DNA of 64,000 nt from Ditylenchus dipsaci (GCA_004194705.1 SADC01001341.1:62001-126000); one strand, 5' to 3'. Counted from the stretch's first letter, positions 1 through 11,105 are shown. Translations and numbers: made by a program. Notes: generated from the letters alone by a model not told the origin.

Positions 1-260
1 TAGTTTGCAAATTTACACGCTACTCGGTTTTTGACAACGTAGTGGTCTGGTTGATGAATTGGACGACCTGCGACTCGCTACAAATTGTGACTCGCTACTG
101 CGACTCGCTACAATTGCGACTCGCTACAGATTGAATTTTCTATTGTTATGTGGTACGGATTGTTGTACCAGACCAATTGTTGGCCGCTTCGCGGCCAAGA
201 CCAGCACACTCCACATTGCAAGGGATAGGGGAACATGTAGTACATGTTTTGGGTGAAATG
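1..260. repeat. Tandem GACTCGCTACA motif region
   Basis: The motif ACTCGCTACA occurs at least four times between about 67 and 127. It recurs in inverted orientation inside the foldback element at 4,292-4,726, so this is probably the edge of the same repeat family. A short hairpin (TTGGCCGCTTCGCGGCCAA) lies near 180-198. No gene is supported here. Confidence 0.45.
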
Positions 261-279
261 GACAAAAAAGTGGACGGCT

Positions 280-654
280 ATCGATTACCGACGGTCAATG
301 AATTTTTTTTTCGAAATTTTTGATCAAAATCGTCAATATTCAGGGCAAAAGTTTCTGGAAAGTTGATCCCAAAACAAAATCTCCTCCTGAATCCGAATCC
401 GTTGAGATCAGATCAAAATATTTTTTATAGACTGAGATACCATTAAAATAGGTAAATGGTGCCAAATCCTGATCCATCTACTCAAAATAGCTATATAACA
501 GCCCATAAAAATTATTTCGATCTGATCTCAATGGATTCGGATTCAAGATGAGAGATTTTGGTGTTAGGGTCGACTTTCTAGAAACTTTTGGCCTGAAAAT
601 TGACAATTTTGATCAAAAATTTCAAAAAAAATTCATTGACCGTCGGTAATCGAT
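280..654. repeat. Foldback (inverted-repeat) element
   Basis: The left arm begins ATCGATTACCGACGGTCAAT and the right arm ends with its complement at 654. Arms are about 145 bp and imperfect, around a spacer of about 85 bp. No coding potential was seen. It is a MITE-like hairpin. Confidence 0.8.
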
Positions 655-682
655 ATTTTACCAAAAAGTTAAGTGTAGCGAG

Positions 683-847
683 ATGCCCGAGAAGCGGCCG
701 TGCAACATGGTGAAGGTGGAGAAGGTACTCAAGAATTCCGGAAGAGGAAGCTTACCCGAACGTCATATTCGATGCCGAGTTAAATGTTTATCGTCTTGCC
801 TAATGTTAGTTCGATTTGTTTGTTTGCATGTTATGTTGCGTGGTTGA
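683..847 (+). CDS. Possible short or terminal coding exon
   Basis: I do not recognise this. A 54-codon open frame starts at ATG 683 in DNA clearly richer in GC than its surroundings. It ends TGA TAA and overlaps an AATAAA polyadenylation signal (849-854). A second frame in the same stretch, ending near 785, is also coding-like, so the frame is uncertain. It could be the last exon of a gene to the left, cut off by the foldback insertion at 280-654, or a small gene. Confidence is low because nothing confirms homology. Confidence 0.25.
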   Translation: MPEKRPCNMVKVEKVLKNSGRGSLPERHIRCRVKCLSSCLMLVRFVCLHVMLRG

Positions 848-933
848 TAAATAAAATTGCTCTTGTTCTGGCGTTTGTGCTAATGGAATTCTGTTAGGGA
901 TCGGTGGATGAAAGGACGTGATTTTTTTTTGAA

Positions 934-1039
934 TGTATCAAGCTGATGTATCAAGTTGACAGTGTATCAAGTTGATGTATCAAGTCGACAGTGTATCAAG
1001 TTGATGTATCAAGTCATTGTTTGTATCAAGTTGATGTAA
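934..1039. repeat. Minisatellite, GTATCAAGTTGAT units
   Basis: About seven imperfect copies of TGTATCAAGTTGA and TGTATCAAGTCGACAG in tandem, with a period near 13-16 bp. The tract is intergenic, just left of a tRNA-like half element. Confidence 0.8.
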
Positions 1040-1047
1040 TACCCTGT

Positions 1048-1230
1048 AGTTTTTTGGCTTGTTTGACCAATTTTAAGGGGTGATTCGACTATTTCAGCGC
1101 GAGATTCGGAATCAGCGATCCAAATTACTCCTAGACATTGGTCAAACAAGTCAAAATAAATAGCGTGCTATCACGTGGAGTCGAACCTACGCACCGCTGT
1201 GGGCATTGAGATATCGGTTTCATAGTCAAA
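1048..1230 (-). repeat. tRNA-like half of a foldback element
   Basis: This matches the core and one arm of the tRNA-headed hairpins at 24.6 and 30.2 kb: GGCTTGTTTGACC, then a GGTCAAACAAG complement, then a minus-strand B-box-like GGTTCGACTCC near 1,180. The other tRNA-like arm is missing. It is not a functional tRNA, since no acceptor stem or anticodon arm is convincing. Confidence 0.5.
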
Positions 1231-1251
1231 AAAAGTTTTGTTAAAAGGGCT

Positions 1252-1500
1252 AGTTAAAGGGCCATTGCCGTCTCCGACAACGGTTGTCCCCCCTCCCCAT
1301 TCGAATTTTCTCGCCTAATCATTGAATTTCTGTACGGAATTTCAGCTTGGTTTCTATCAAAACTATACCTAAAATCAAATTTTAGGCCTTGTTTTGTTAG
1401 AAACCAAGCTGAAAATTCCGTACAGAAATTCAATGATTAGACAAAAGAATTTGAATGGGGGGGGGGGACAATTCAAAGCAGGTGGCAATGGCCTTTTAAA
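1252..1500. repeat. TTAAAGGGCCAT-type hairpin MITE
   Basis: Inverted repeat of about 250 bp. The arms contain CCAATTC, TAATCATTGAA and CCGTACAGAAA, and meet near 1,370 around a short loop. A closely related copy lies at 49,045-49,279. No internal ORF was seen. Confidence 0.8.
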
Positions 1501-1695
1501 GGACCATGGTTTTTGCACGCAGTGGCATGTGAAAAATTTGAATTGGCGGGGACACGTCTCTTTTGTCTCAAACTTTACTCTTCGGAGTCGTTCGCCATAA
1601 CTTTAAAGAGTAGTACAGTGCGAGATTTAAAGTGAACTTTCCCCTGTCAATTTAAATTTTGCGCATGCCACTGCGCGCAAAAACCATAGTCTTTA
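1494..1695. repeat. AAAGGACCATGGT-type hairpin MITE
   Basis: This abuts the previous hairpin. Arms read AAAGGACCATGGTTTTTGC and the complement near 1,680-1,695, with the shared middle motif TCTCTTTTGTCTC. Related copies lie at 9,280-9,509 and 17,889-18,095. Confidence 0.75.
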
Positions 1696-2023
1696 ATTAT
1701 TGAAAACCGCCGAAAAACATGAAATTCAAAAACATTTTGGTCTCCTCTATCGTTTTTTCAATACTTCACTATTTTTAGCCAAACTTTTTGGGTATGGCCC
1801 GAAATAGCAATAAGTTTATTTAATAGTCGCGTAATTGGCTGCCCAATGAGACCAAAACTTGTAAGCTAGTGTTAAACAAGCTCGCGAGCTGGACTGGCGG
1901 ATGCCGCAAATTATAGAGGCCTGAGTCAGGCCGCCTGAATGCAGTGTTTTTGTTGAAATGGCAAAAATTGAAAATTTTTTGATGTAGAATTTTAGTTTTA
2001 GCACTTAGCTAAACTATTTTCAG

Positions 2024-5000
2024 CCTGTGCATCTTCATCAAGAACCCCCTACCCCAGGCCAGTAAACTATGACCAGCCATGCTCCTCCAAAACAATTTTG
2101 AATCAGTCAGAAGTGGTTGTGGAGCAAGAAGGTGGCTGTGTATATCCCGACAGTCAACACCACCAAACCAATCACTACATTAACTATGAAGAATTCCAGG
2201 GAGGTGACCAAACACTAAGTGAGCAATTAGCTGAAGGTCTTTTCTGGCTTCACCGCAAGCTCAGTTCTCACCCCAATCTGCGGCTTATCCTGGACCTTCT
2301 CCTCAAGATATTTACCAGGAGATTGTGTGTGAGTGTCAACACTTTGAACAGCAAACTGAACCAGCGGTAAGCTACTTACAGTCAACTCTCGGTATAGAAT
2401 CACCCTCTCAAGTTCGTTCCCACCTAGGATCCGACACTTTTTCACCTAATTTTATAATGAATTTGCTGAATTGGATTGACCAGTCTGGCTTCGAAAATAG
2501 CAAGGATTTTAATTTACCAGTCGTGTCTGAAAAAGTTGAAACTTGCACCAGTGAAATGTTATAACACCATGTAACACCACCGACTTTTTTCAAAGTGGTG
2601 GTCTTATAAACGAGAGCCGCAGGTCTTACTAACAGCATTTTTAGATTTTCGTAGAAAAAACCAGAAAAAAACCGAAATTCTTGCAATATTTAGAACTACA
2701 TTGTCGCATCATTTTTGGCGATAGACGTCAAAAAGGGCAAAACCTTTTTATTTACGAATTCACTTTTTTGTCACAGATTTCCTGATTTTTGCCACAGATT
2801 CAGCTAAGACCACAGGGAGACCAAGCACTGTCAAGATTGGTCAAAAATTTTTTTTCTTATAAGAACCTGAAATTTTCTTCTGTGACGTTTCTAACATGTT
2901 TTGAGCATTTTTGCCTAACATTATTTTTCCGCAAAAGTGTTTGCCTTGGGGGACCAAGGTCACATTTCAGGTTACCGAAAAATTCGGGCTACCTTGGTCC
3001 CCCAAGGCAAAATTTTTTGCAAAAAAAATAATTTTTCCCAGGAAGAGCCAGAAAAAATTTCAGGCGCTTATGAGAATTTTTTTACCAATTTTGAAAGTGC
3101 TCGGTCTCCCTGTGGTTTTGGCTAAATCTGTGACAAAAATGGGGAGATCTGTGACAAAAAAAGTTTTGCCCGTCAGAAAGTGGCCCGAAAAAGGTGTCGG
3201 ACCTTAGGCGGGAACGAACTTGAGAGGGCCGTCTTTTATCAAGTAGTGATTGTATCCTATTGGCTAGTGAAATGAGAATCGGTCACGCAAACTTTTTATT
3301 TTAGGCAATATTTGAGAATGCATACATCTATAGCAGTATTTGAGCACGACCACTTGGCTGTATTGCCTGTTGTAGCCTCGCAAGAGCTCCAGCAAAGGAG
3401 CACAGACTACAGCAACAGCTCCTCTACACTACTCAACTTAGTGAATGAGATTCCACTGCCAAGGCCTACGCAAAACATTTGTGTTCAATGCCATCATGCC
3501 ATAGCACCAAAAATGTTGTACAGGATAGAGTCAGCGGCTACACAGGATCAATTAGCAGAACAACAAGAAGACGCCCAAAAAATAGTGGAGCCACAGCTCG
3601 TTGCATTTGAGCACTTGAAAGAGGCTAGTATAGGACCTGTTTCCCTTGAAGAGTTTGTTAAAATGGTGGTATTAGCTGTGAAAGAAGCAGGAGGATTGAG
3701 CAAAAGCACAAAAGAAAGGATAGAAACGCCAGAGGAAATCTTACAAAGAAAGCGTCTACAAGTGAGTTTTTTAATCTATAAAAAACCTTACCTCAGCCAT
3801 GATTCCGACAAATACTCTTGATCATAAAAAATGCACACAGAGAATCTTTTGACTAGCTCAAGTGACCAAAACGGGGTAAAATGCCTTTATACAAGATGAT
3901 TTACCGTGGTCCCCGAAGGCAAAAAGTCGATTTTTGGTAAATTTTTTTTCAAAAATTAACTTTTTTGTATCGGAAAATGCCCGAAAATAGCTTTTTAATT
4001 GTTTTCAGTAGGGTCGGATTCGGTCGGTTGTTTTGGATTAGTCGGTTTAAAGAAACCTGTTTTTTTTTTCAAAGCCGGTTTCCGGTTCCGGGAAGAGGAG
4101 GCGGGTATTCGCTAGTAGGCCGAATTTTTTTCTGGATATTCTTGTAGAGCGTGCCGAAGATCCTGAGAAGTCTGGCTCTCCAGCTTTGACTGTCCCCAAA
4201 ATTTGACACAAAAGTTACTCAAAGTTCTAAAAACACCTCGACACCCCCATTATGGTTTTTCATAACTGACCCTTGGGCCATGGATCATTCCTAGGGTTGT
4301 CGAAATGCTCGAGCAGATTGATTTCAAGCATTTGCCTTTTTTTTCGAGCATATACTTGACAAATTTTAACCGTTGGTAAAATTGCGACTCGCTACAAATT
4401 GTGACTCGCTACAGTTTTGAATTTTTTAAATTTAATTTTTGACTGTTTTTTGCATCTTCTTTTAAATTTTTTTAACTTAGGCCTTAGGCTTAGGCAAGGG
4501 TAGGCCAGCGAACGTTAAGACGGACTCAAACGTGTGCCCCAGACTGAGCACTAAAAAGTGCCAATTCAAAAAAATTGTAGCGAGTCACAATTTGTAGCGA
4601 GTCGAATGTCAGTCTAACCTTTAACTGTGGTCGCATAGTTAACTGTACAGTTAAACTGGCTTCTATTTCGGGGGTTGACTGTGGTGCACCAATCTGCTCG
4701 AGCATATGATCGTTACACAACCCTAATCACTCCTGAAAATTTCGTTGGCTTTCAGAGCTGGGGTGCCAGGTTCATTAGAGAGTTGTCATGCTTTACAAAA
4801 ATACACGATTTTTTTTCATCGAAATCACCTAGGTAACAGTCATGGTCCCTCTTCTGTAGGACAAGCTGTCGGTTATTGGGTTCTAAAAAAAAGTAACAGC
4901 AAAATTTGTATGCCATATTTGCAGAACAATGAAGCAGCTGCTCGATACCGTAGACGACAAAAAGAAGCTAGATTAGCTGGAGAAAACGAAATTACTGGAC

Positions 5001-5107
5001 TAATAGACAGAAATAAAGAGCTGAGAGAGGAGATACAAGAGATGCAAAAGCAAATTGATATTATTAAAAGCAAATTTGCAGTAAATCTGCCACCTAAACA
5101 TTATTAG
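2024..5107 (+). CDS. ATF4-like bZIP transcription factor
   Basis: Nuclear DNA-binding protein. Exons read by eye are 2,024-2,366 (5' part, no ATG, so an upstream exon is missing), 3,305-3,761 and 4,925-5,107. The last junction fuses ...QRKRLQ to NNEAAARYRRRQKEA, giving a complete bZIP basic region with the N-x2-AA-x-RYR signature of ATF4/ATF5, followed by a leucine zipper of about four heptads and a short tail to the stop. The upstream part is Gln/Pro/Glu-rich, like an activation domain. Donors and acceptors are canonical and the frames join as read. However, between 2,240 and 2,366 another frame looks more protein-like (SPQAQFSPQSAAYPGPSPQD), so one-base assembly errors near 2,241 and 3,340 are possible. 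ATF4 factors drive the integrated stress response; that role here is inferred from family only. Intron 1 carries a foldback element. Confidence 0.75.
2376..3240. mobile_element. CAGTCAACTCTCG-type foldback element in bZIP intron
   Basis: The left end is TACAGTCAACTCTCGGTAT followed by CTCAAGTTCGTTCCCACC. The right end is the complement of the second box, ending near 3,228. Inside is a second small hairpin (2,940-3,012) with CTTGGGGGACCAAGG arms. It fills most of the first visible intron of the bZIP gene. No transposase was seen; it is a MITE of Tc1/mariner-like type. Confidence 0.7.
4292..4726. repeat. Foldback element with CTCGAGCAGATTG arms
   Basis: Outer arms are GGGTTGTCGAAATGCTCGAG and its imperfect complement ending ACACAACCCT at 4,724. 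Inner arms are ACTCGCTACAAATTGTGAC (4,384) and its complement (4,576-4,606). It lies in the bZIP intron between 3,762 and 4,924. Confidence 0.7.
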
Positions 5108-5262
5108 ACACTTGAAATTTAGTCAATAGATGTGATTTTCATTTTTATTGTTCATAAATGGATGAGTAAATTTTTCAGCAAGACCAGTTTTAGCAATTTC
5201 AGAAAGACCAGTTTTAAAAAATAGAGAAACAGAAAGACAAAACCTAACATATTTTTTTTTTC

Positions 5263-5990
5263 AAATTTTTTACCCCCTCAAATTTTGAAACCTCATTTTT
5301 TTCTTCAAAAAGTCTTTAATTTTCTAAACGTTTTCATAACAGCGTGTAGTCCTGAATCTCAGCTTTCTGACAAGCTATCAACTGACTTACTTAGTCTTTA
5401 AAAAATTGGGGAAAGTATTTGTATAGACCAATTTTTTTGATAATTTGTTCCATACAAAGACCTTTTTCGACAATTTTTTTGAAATCTCAGAAAGTCAGTG
5501 GATGGCTTGTCAGAAAACTGAGATTCAGGGCTAAATTTTGGTATAAAGAACTTGAAAATTTAAATGAAAAAGTTGAAGAAATACTTTAAAGAAATAATTT
5601 GAGGGGGTAAAAGAATAGTTTGAGGGGGGGGGGGTAATACATACAGCCAATTTAAATATTTTTGTCTCAAAGAGAATTTGAAATTTGACAGTGACTTTTT
5701 GACGCTACTGGAATATACCCCTTCCAAAAAAGCTACTGGAATCAATCCCCCAATAAATTTTCGAGGGCACCTCAAACCACCATTTTTTGAAAAAAAACTG
5801 TGCAAAAGCCCTCGTTAGTATTGGCTAGGCCCTGAGCCTAAGACTACCGGCCTAAGCCTAAGCCAAGGCCTAAGCCTAAATTTTTGGCTGGGGTATATTC
5901 CAGTAGCGTTTTTTATGAGGGGTACATTTCAGTAGCAACGTCTTTTTGATTCAAAGAGCAGTTTCTCAAGTAAATTGGTCATGCTGAACA
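5263..5990. repeat. Nested foldbacks downstream of the bZIP gene
   Basis: Three nested or adjacent inverted repeats: TACCCCCTCAAATT (5,268) with its complement (about 5,595); GAATCTCAGCTTTCTGACAAG (5,354) with its complement (about 5,500-5,525); and CGCTACTGGAATATACCCC (5,703) with its complement (5,891-5,909). The last encloses CCTAAGCCTAAGCC, related to the TTAGGC telomere unit. From 5,990 to 6,360 I see nothing gene-like. Confidence 0.6.
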
Positions 5991-6471
5991 CGAATCGGGT
6001 GTCGGAAACCGAAAACCGATTTCGAAAAAACCGGGGGTTTTTCGAGTAAAGGGGGTTTTCGAGTCCATTCAAGTCCTCGAATCGAGACCTCAAATTATCG
6101 AGCCCTCGACAACCCTACTTATTTGCTATGGAAAATTCTTTGACAACAAGCTTTACCACTGCGCCATGCAAACACGGCCAAAAACACAAACCGAACAATT
6201 TCGGGCATTTTGAAAAGCCGTGTACTGGCTTTCATTCGAAAATTCCGTCCCCTTATTAACCCGGCAGCCTCGATAACCCGGCATCTTTAACCCGGCCCTC
6301 AGTGATGCCGGGTTATCGAAGTTCGACTGTAAGAGGGCAATATCCTAAAAAACATATTGCAACAATTTATTCAGCTTTCAGACCAAACTTTCAATAAGCT
6401 CAGTAAAATATTATATTCAATATTACTGCTGGCCCTTTTTGGGTTTAGGTTGTGGTTGCATACTATGCGCA

Positions 6472-9400
6472 TCACTGTATTTGCAGAACCCAGCTCGATT
6501 TTTTAGTTTTTTTCAATTTTCTGCTGTTACTGCTTGAACCTTGCTGCAGGAGTAGTGATTTTAATCGCTGATCAATTGAACTGACTTTCTCTTGAAATAT
6601 TTCCAAGGTGGAAGACAAGTCTTTGATAATTTCCTGATTGGTATTTTTTCTCAAATGTTGTTGTAGAGTTTTGCTATGATTTTCTTCAATAGTTTTGTCG
6701 TCTGCTGTTGCTTGTGGACCATGGCATGTTTCTATTTTTTGGTCAGAATACAAAATATGCGTTAAAACAAATTTGCTGTTTTTGTAATCGAAACGCATAG
6801 CTTCTATTTCTTTTGTCAACATAAAAATTCCTTCCCATGCCAGTAATTTCTAAAAACAGTGTTATTATGCTAACATTTGAAACGGTACTTTTAAGCGCTC
6901 CTTGCTGCCTATTTGTAGCTTTTGCTAGCATGATTTGGCTCTATATGTGTTCCCATCTCGGCACTGTTCTTGTTTAGAAACCCTCCCCAACATCAATCAA
7001 TTTTTGCCTTGGTCCCCCTCTTGTTTTTGTAATTTTTTATTCATTTTTTACGATTAGGCTTGGTAAAAGTATTTTAGCAAAGGCTGAAACATAGGGATAG
7101 AACTGAAAATTTTTGGAAAAAGTACAATTGGCCAAAAGTACAATTTTTTTCAAAAAGTACGATTCCCATCTCTGCTCAAACATGAATTTTCAGCATGTTC
7201 AAGTCAGTCTGAACATATGCTGGCCAACCCTTGCCTAAACCTAAGCCTTAATTTTCACAAAAGGAATTCAATGGGGGAGACCAAGGCAAATTTTTTTTAT
7301 GTTTAAGGGGGGGGGGCGGTGGTGTTGTGGATGGTGAAAAAAAAAATTAAATTTTGTCAAAAGCTTCGCCTCCCACCTCCTAGTCCTTTCGAGTCGAGAC
7401 TATCTCCTTTAAAGGACCATCGCCGTTGATGACAATCGCAATTCCGAGTTTTTGGATTCGCGGGGGACAGCCAAAATGCGGAAAATTATTTTTTATTTGC
7501 ACCTAAAATTTTAACTCTGTGAATTGGATGAGGCGAATCGACAGTTATTGATAATACGTTATGGCTCAATGGGAGTCGTATAAGTCGTCTGATCTGGCAC
7601 TGTTAAGCAACGTTGGGCTCGACTAGTAGATTGTTATTAATTTCTAACAAATTTTAATCGCAAACAAAAATACTTCGAAATATATTTTCGAAATGAAAGA
7701 GTTGTTTCCCGCGAATTCAAAAACTCGAAATTGCAATTTTCATCAACGGCGATGGCCCTTTAACCAGGGTTCTTTATGTCTTTTTTAAAAAGATTTGTCT
7801 TTTTTCCGGGACCCAAAATCTTTTTTATCTTTGAAGTTTTTAGTCAAAATCTTTTTTTCGCTCCAAAATAGCAATAAGCACTAGATAAAATGAAATAAAT
7901 CTTTTTTTTTACCCAAGTGTCCTTTTTTCGAAATTTTTCATTACGAACCTGCTTTAACCCCTCCCTTCTTTAAATACTTTGCTCAGTAAAAAAAATTAGC
8001 TATCAAATACTTACTCCTGTCGTACCTCCAAATGCACCAAGTTCAAAAGTAAATTCATCAAATTCATTAGGCTCACTAAGATGTGGAAAAGTGAAAATAG
8101 CAATTCTTTTATCATTCACGTTTACTACCGCCGAACCTTAAAAGTAACTTGAGCATAAATAAGAAATTAGACTTGATTCTATAATACAGGGTGGTCCAGT
8201 ATATTTTTAAAATTTGAAACGGCTCTATTTTTTTAAATTCTATTTTTTAAAATCTAAAAATGATTAACAAGTCCATTTAATCATATCGTCACGTTTCCGA
8301 CCATTTGAAAAAAGGCGGAATTCAATAAAACACCTTGTATCAAGAATAACAATAGAGAAGTGAACGGAATCGAAATCTCTTTCGAACGATGATCCCAACC
8401 CCAAATATTTCGGTAGCTGATCCCGATCCTTAATCCCTCCCTATCTTGAAAATTGCCAAATCCCTTCACAGTCAACCCAGACATGTGCACGGGCCGGCCC
8501 GGGGGGGCCTAGGTTTTTACGGCCCGGGCCGGGCTCATAGATTTCCGCGGTGGTCGAGCCGGGCCTAAAGCCGATCGGCCCGGGCCGGCCCGCCTAATAA
8601 ATAATTTTCAAAATCCCGCCTCTTGAAAATACCCTCTTTTCAAAATCCCAATATTTTCCAACTTCTTTCTTATTCATCTCCAATCCTTCTTCAGAAGCTA
8701 GAGCAGACGATGAACACTACGCAAGACCCAGACCCCTTCTCTGGATGTGGACGAGAAACCAAGGATTACAACCAAGTCTGGAGCCATTTGGTCGAGTCAC
8801 TCCGTCCGTTCTCCATCTCTGATGACCTCCGCTCCCAACTCTACTGTATATTCGATGAGGGCGCCATGACTTTTATTTTCTGTACCCCACATAGATAAAG
8901 AGCCGGGCTTTGAGGGCCAGCCCAGCCCGGGCCGGGCTTTACTTTTGAAATTTTCCGCGGGCCGGGCCGGCTCAAGAAAACTTTCGACGGCCCGGGCCCT
9001 AAAATTTCCGGTCCGTGCATAAGTCTGGTCAACCCTCCCTATACAGTTAACTCTCGCTGTATAGTCAACTTTTGCTATACAGTTAAACCTCACGGTACAG
9101 TCAACTCACATTGTACTGCGATTCTTGGTATAATGCGGTTTTTTGACGTTTCTAGTGACCACACTACAGGATAAGTCAAAAAATGATAATATTTCAAAGG
9201 ATCATAATTTGTTGTCTAGGCTGAATTTGAAAATTATGTAAACGCAGAAAAACTCAGTTTTCATAATAAAAATTGAATAATTTGAAGGATTATGGTTTTT
9301 GCGCGTAATGGCATGTCCCGAAATTTGAATTGGCGGGGGACACTCTCTTTTGTCTGAACAAAAGACAAAGAGACACGTATTTTGTTGTACTCTTTTGATT

Positions 9401-10593
9401 CGTCCGAAATAACTGAAAAAATTTACAGTCGAGACAAAAGAGAACTACCCCCACCCCCGCCAATTTAAATTTTGGACATGCCACTACGCGCAAAGACCAT
9501 GGTCTTTTAATGTGAAAAACAGGATTTTTCCTTGGTCGCAAGGTTTTGCCTCTTTGTATGTCCTTAGCCTTTGGTTGAGCAAGGCCTAAACCACAGGCAG
9601 GACCAAGCAAATATCTTGTTTCAGAATCATATACTAAAAATTTGCTTAAGCCAGCTGAGTCGTTCTGCGTTTACAGAATTTTGAAAATCGACCATAGAAA
9701 AAAGTTAGCACAATTTAAAAGTGTTAAAATTTCTTACATTGAAAGCTGACTGTAGTTGAAATTCGTGAAACCCCAAGTGCACCCCTCCCCTAAAGAGTAT
9801 GATTTTTCTAGCCGCATACCATCAAAGACTATGTAACCATTTTGAGGCTTAGAGAGCTGATACTCTTTAAAGGCCTGACCTCTTCCTACTCGGTGGTCCC
9901 CGCCAATTCAAAAATTTTCCCTTGATCATTGGACTTGTGTACGGATTTTTCCGCCACGTTTCTAACAAACTAGGCCTGAAATCAAATTTTAGGCTTAGTT
10001 TTGTTAGAAACCTAGCGGAAAAATCCGTACAGAAGTCCAATGATCGAGGGAAAATTTTTGAATTGGCGGGGACCACCGAGTAGGAAGAGGTCAGGCCCTT
10101 TAAGGAGGGGGGGGCTGCACTTGGGGTGCTGTCGTTGGAATTGTTGGGTTCAATACAAACTGTTTTAATATGTCTTTTTAATGATATAAAAGGTTAGTAA
10201 AATAATTTTTTGCTCAATTCTCGGACTAAAATTTTAAGGTGGGTAAATTTGAAGGAACGTAGTATTTTGAGCCTACTAGCAAAAACCCCCTTCTTTTTAA
10301 GATTAAGTAAAAAAAAACCCACATGTTAGTCCCATACCCCGGTAAAAGGTCTGCCCCTGAGCTTAATGCCTAAGCCTAAACAATTTTTTTTAATTTTGAG
10401 TATTTGCTAGTAGCGCCGTATTTTCTATTTAAATCAAAATCATACGCCAAGCAAGTTCTCTTCCTATAACATCCAACTGTACATCAGTTACTGTTCTATC
10501 TAGTACATTAACATAGACAATATACTCAGGATTGCTTGATACTATTGTCAAGTTGGTTAGTAAAGCAATTGTTAGAAATATTGAAAAAGCCAT
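6472..10593 (-). CDS. Unrecognised secreted protein, 215 aa
   Basis: No family recognised. Three exons join in frame with canonical sites: 10,593-10,446, 8,136-8,015 and 6,849-6,472, totalling 648 nt. The start ATG at 10,593 is the first in frame and is followed by a strong signal peptide (hydrophobic residues 4-18, cleavage near SS-NP). The middle has alternating hydrophobic residues (IAIFTFPHLSEPNEFDEF), and the segment GTTGKLLAWEGIF follows the second junction. Residues 135-200 are Gln/Glu/Lys-rich and probably coiled coil, ending in a basic Lys/Ser tail. An AATAAA signal lies at 6,371-6,366, about 100 nt past the stop. Intron 1 (2.3 kb) contains four or more foldback elements. Secretion is inferred; function is unknown. 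Confidence 0.6.
7400..7760. repeat. TTTAAAGGACCATCGCC-type hairpin MITE
   Basis: The left arm TTTAAAGGACCATCGCCGTT pairs with AACGGCGATGGCCCTTTAA at 7,743-7,760. The inner arms share CGAGTTTTTGGATTCGCGGG. It lies in intron 2 of the secreted-protein gene. Confidence 0.75.
8485..9020. repeat. GGCCCGGGCC-rich foldback with coding-like insert
   Basis: Both flanks (8,485-8,595 and 8,895-9,020) are dense in GGCCCGGGCC and are inverted copies of each other (for example GGCCCGGGCCGGGCT and its complement). The centre (about 8,690-8,880) is not repetitive and looks like coding DNA. This arrangement suggests a foldback element that has captured a gene fragment, or an insertion around an exon. Confidence 0.65.
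8710..8898 (+). CDS. Coding-like fragment inside foldback
   Basis: I do not recognise the product. After a good splice acceptor (CCTTCTTCAG, ending about 8,694) an open frame runs from ATG 8,710 to TAG 8,898 (62 codons, MNTTQDPDPFSGCGRE...). Base composition is near 50% GC with ordinary codons, unlike the AT-rich surroundings. The last residues run into the repeat arm, so the true exon probably ends near 8,865. It may be captured host sequence or a relic. Confidence 0.3.
   Translation: MNTTQDPDPFSGCGRETKDYNQVWSHLVESLRPFSISDDLRSQLYCIFDEGAMTFIFCTPHR
9036..9110. repeat. TACAGTTAAC tandem motifs
   Basis: Four short degenerate copies of TATACAGTTAACTCTCGCTG in tandem. The sequence resembles the terminal box of the CAGTCGA element family. 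Confidence 0.5.
9280..9509. repeat. AAGGACCATGGT-type hairpin MITE
   Basis: Arms contain GGTTTTTGCGCGTAATGGCA and its complement, plus TTGAATTGGCGGGGGACA and ACTCTCTTTTGTC. Same family as 1,494-1,695. Confidence 0.75.
9765..10140. repeat. Nested hairpins: CAAAGAGTATGA element with near-perfect inner palindrome
   Basis: The outer arms CCCCAAGTGCACCCC (9,771) and GCACTTGGGGTGC (10,117) belong to the AAAGAGTAT family. Nested inside, 9,863-10,104 is one of the most perfect hairpins in the window: CTGACCTCTTCCTACTCGG pairs with CCGAGTAGGAAGAGGTCAG, with arms of about 115 bp. Confidence 0.8.
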
Positions 10594-10691
10594 AAGCCAA
10601 TATTTATTTTTCAGTGTTGTAATCGGTGCACCCGAATAGAGACATTTTATATCAAAAAAGTCGTCGAAAATCTTGTTATTCAATTTTTCAG

Positions 10692-10754
10692 CATGCTGTC
10701 TGCTTCACAAGCGAAGTGATCGAAGCTGTAAAGGAGGCAGACATGCATGAGTGA
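10692..10754 (+). CDS. Possible terminal exon, unknown gene
   Basis: A strong acceptor (CAATTTTTCAG, ending 10,691) is followed by an open frame of 20 residues (HAVCFTSEVIEAVKEADMHE) and a TGA. The composition is typical of coding DNA. It lies head-on against the first exon of the minus-strand secreted-protein gene, 98 bp away. No partner exon upstream is identified, so this is a suggestion only. Confidence 0.25.
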   Translation, partial: HAVCFTSEVIEAVKEADMHE

Positions 10755-10869
10755 AGACTGCCACGTCTTACTTTTCAAGGTGTACTAAAACAAGGTAACC
10801 ATAGCTAAAACAACTCGTTTTGCATTGGTGTATAGCATATGTATGCTGTTTAAAATAGTATTCATTTTG

Positions 10870-11105
10870 AAAGGGCATGCCCGTGTCCGACACGGAGAAA
10901 AGGCGGGACCACCATTTGTTTTCTTTCTCCATCAAGTTTTACATGCGTTCTCATCCAGATTTTTTAAGTTTTCTGCCTTGCTTTCAAAAGTATTAGTATA
11001 GTATAAGGTCATCAATATTAGATTTGACGCAGAACGAGTTAAAAATGGAAGGTTTCACGGCTGGTCCTCGCCTTAAATTTTTGAAATGCACGGGCATGCC
11101 CTTTG
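10870..11105. repeat. AAAGGGCATGCCCGTG-type hairpin
   Basis: The left arm AAAGGGCATGCCCGTG pairs with CACGGGCATGCCCTTT at 11,089-11,104. Inner arms (AGGCGGGACCACC and its partner) are degenerate. A half copy lies at about 47,200. Confidence 0.7.
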
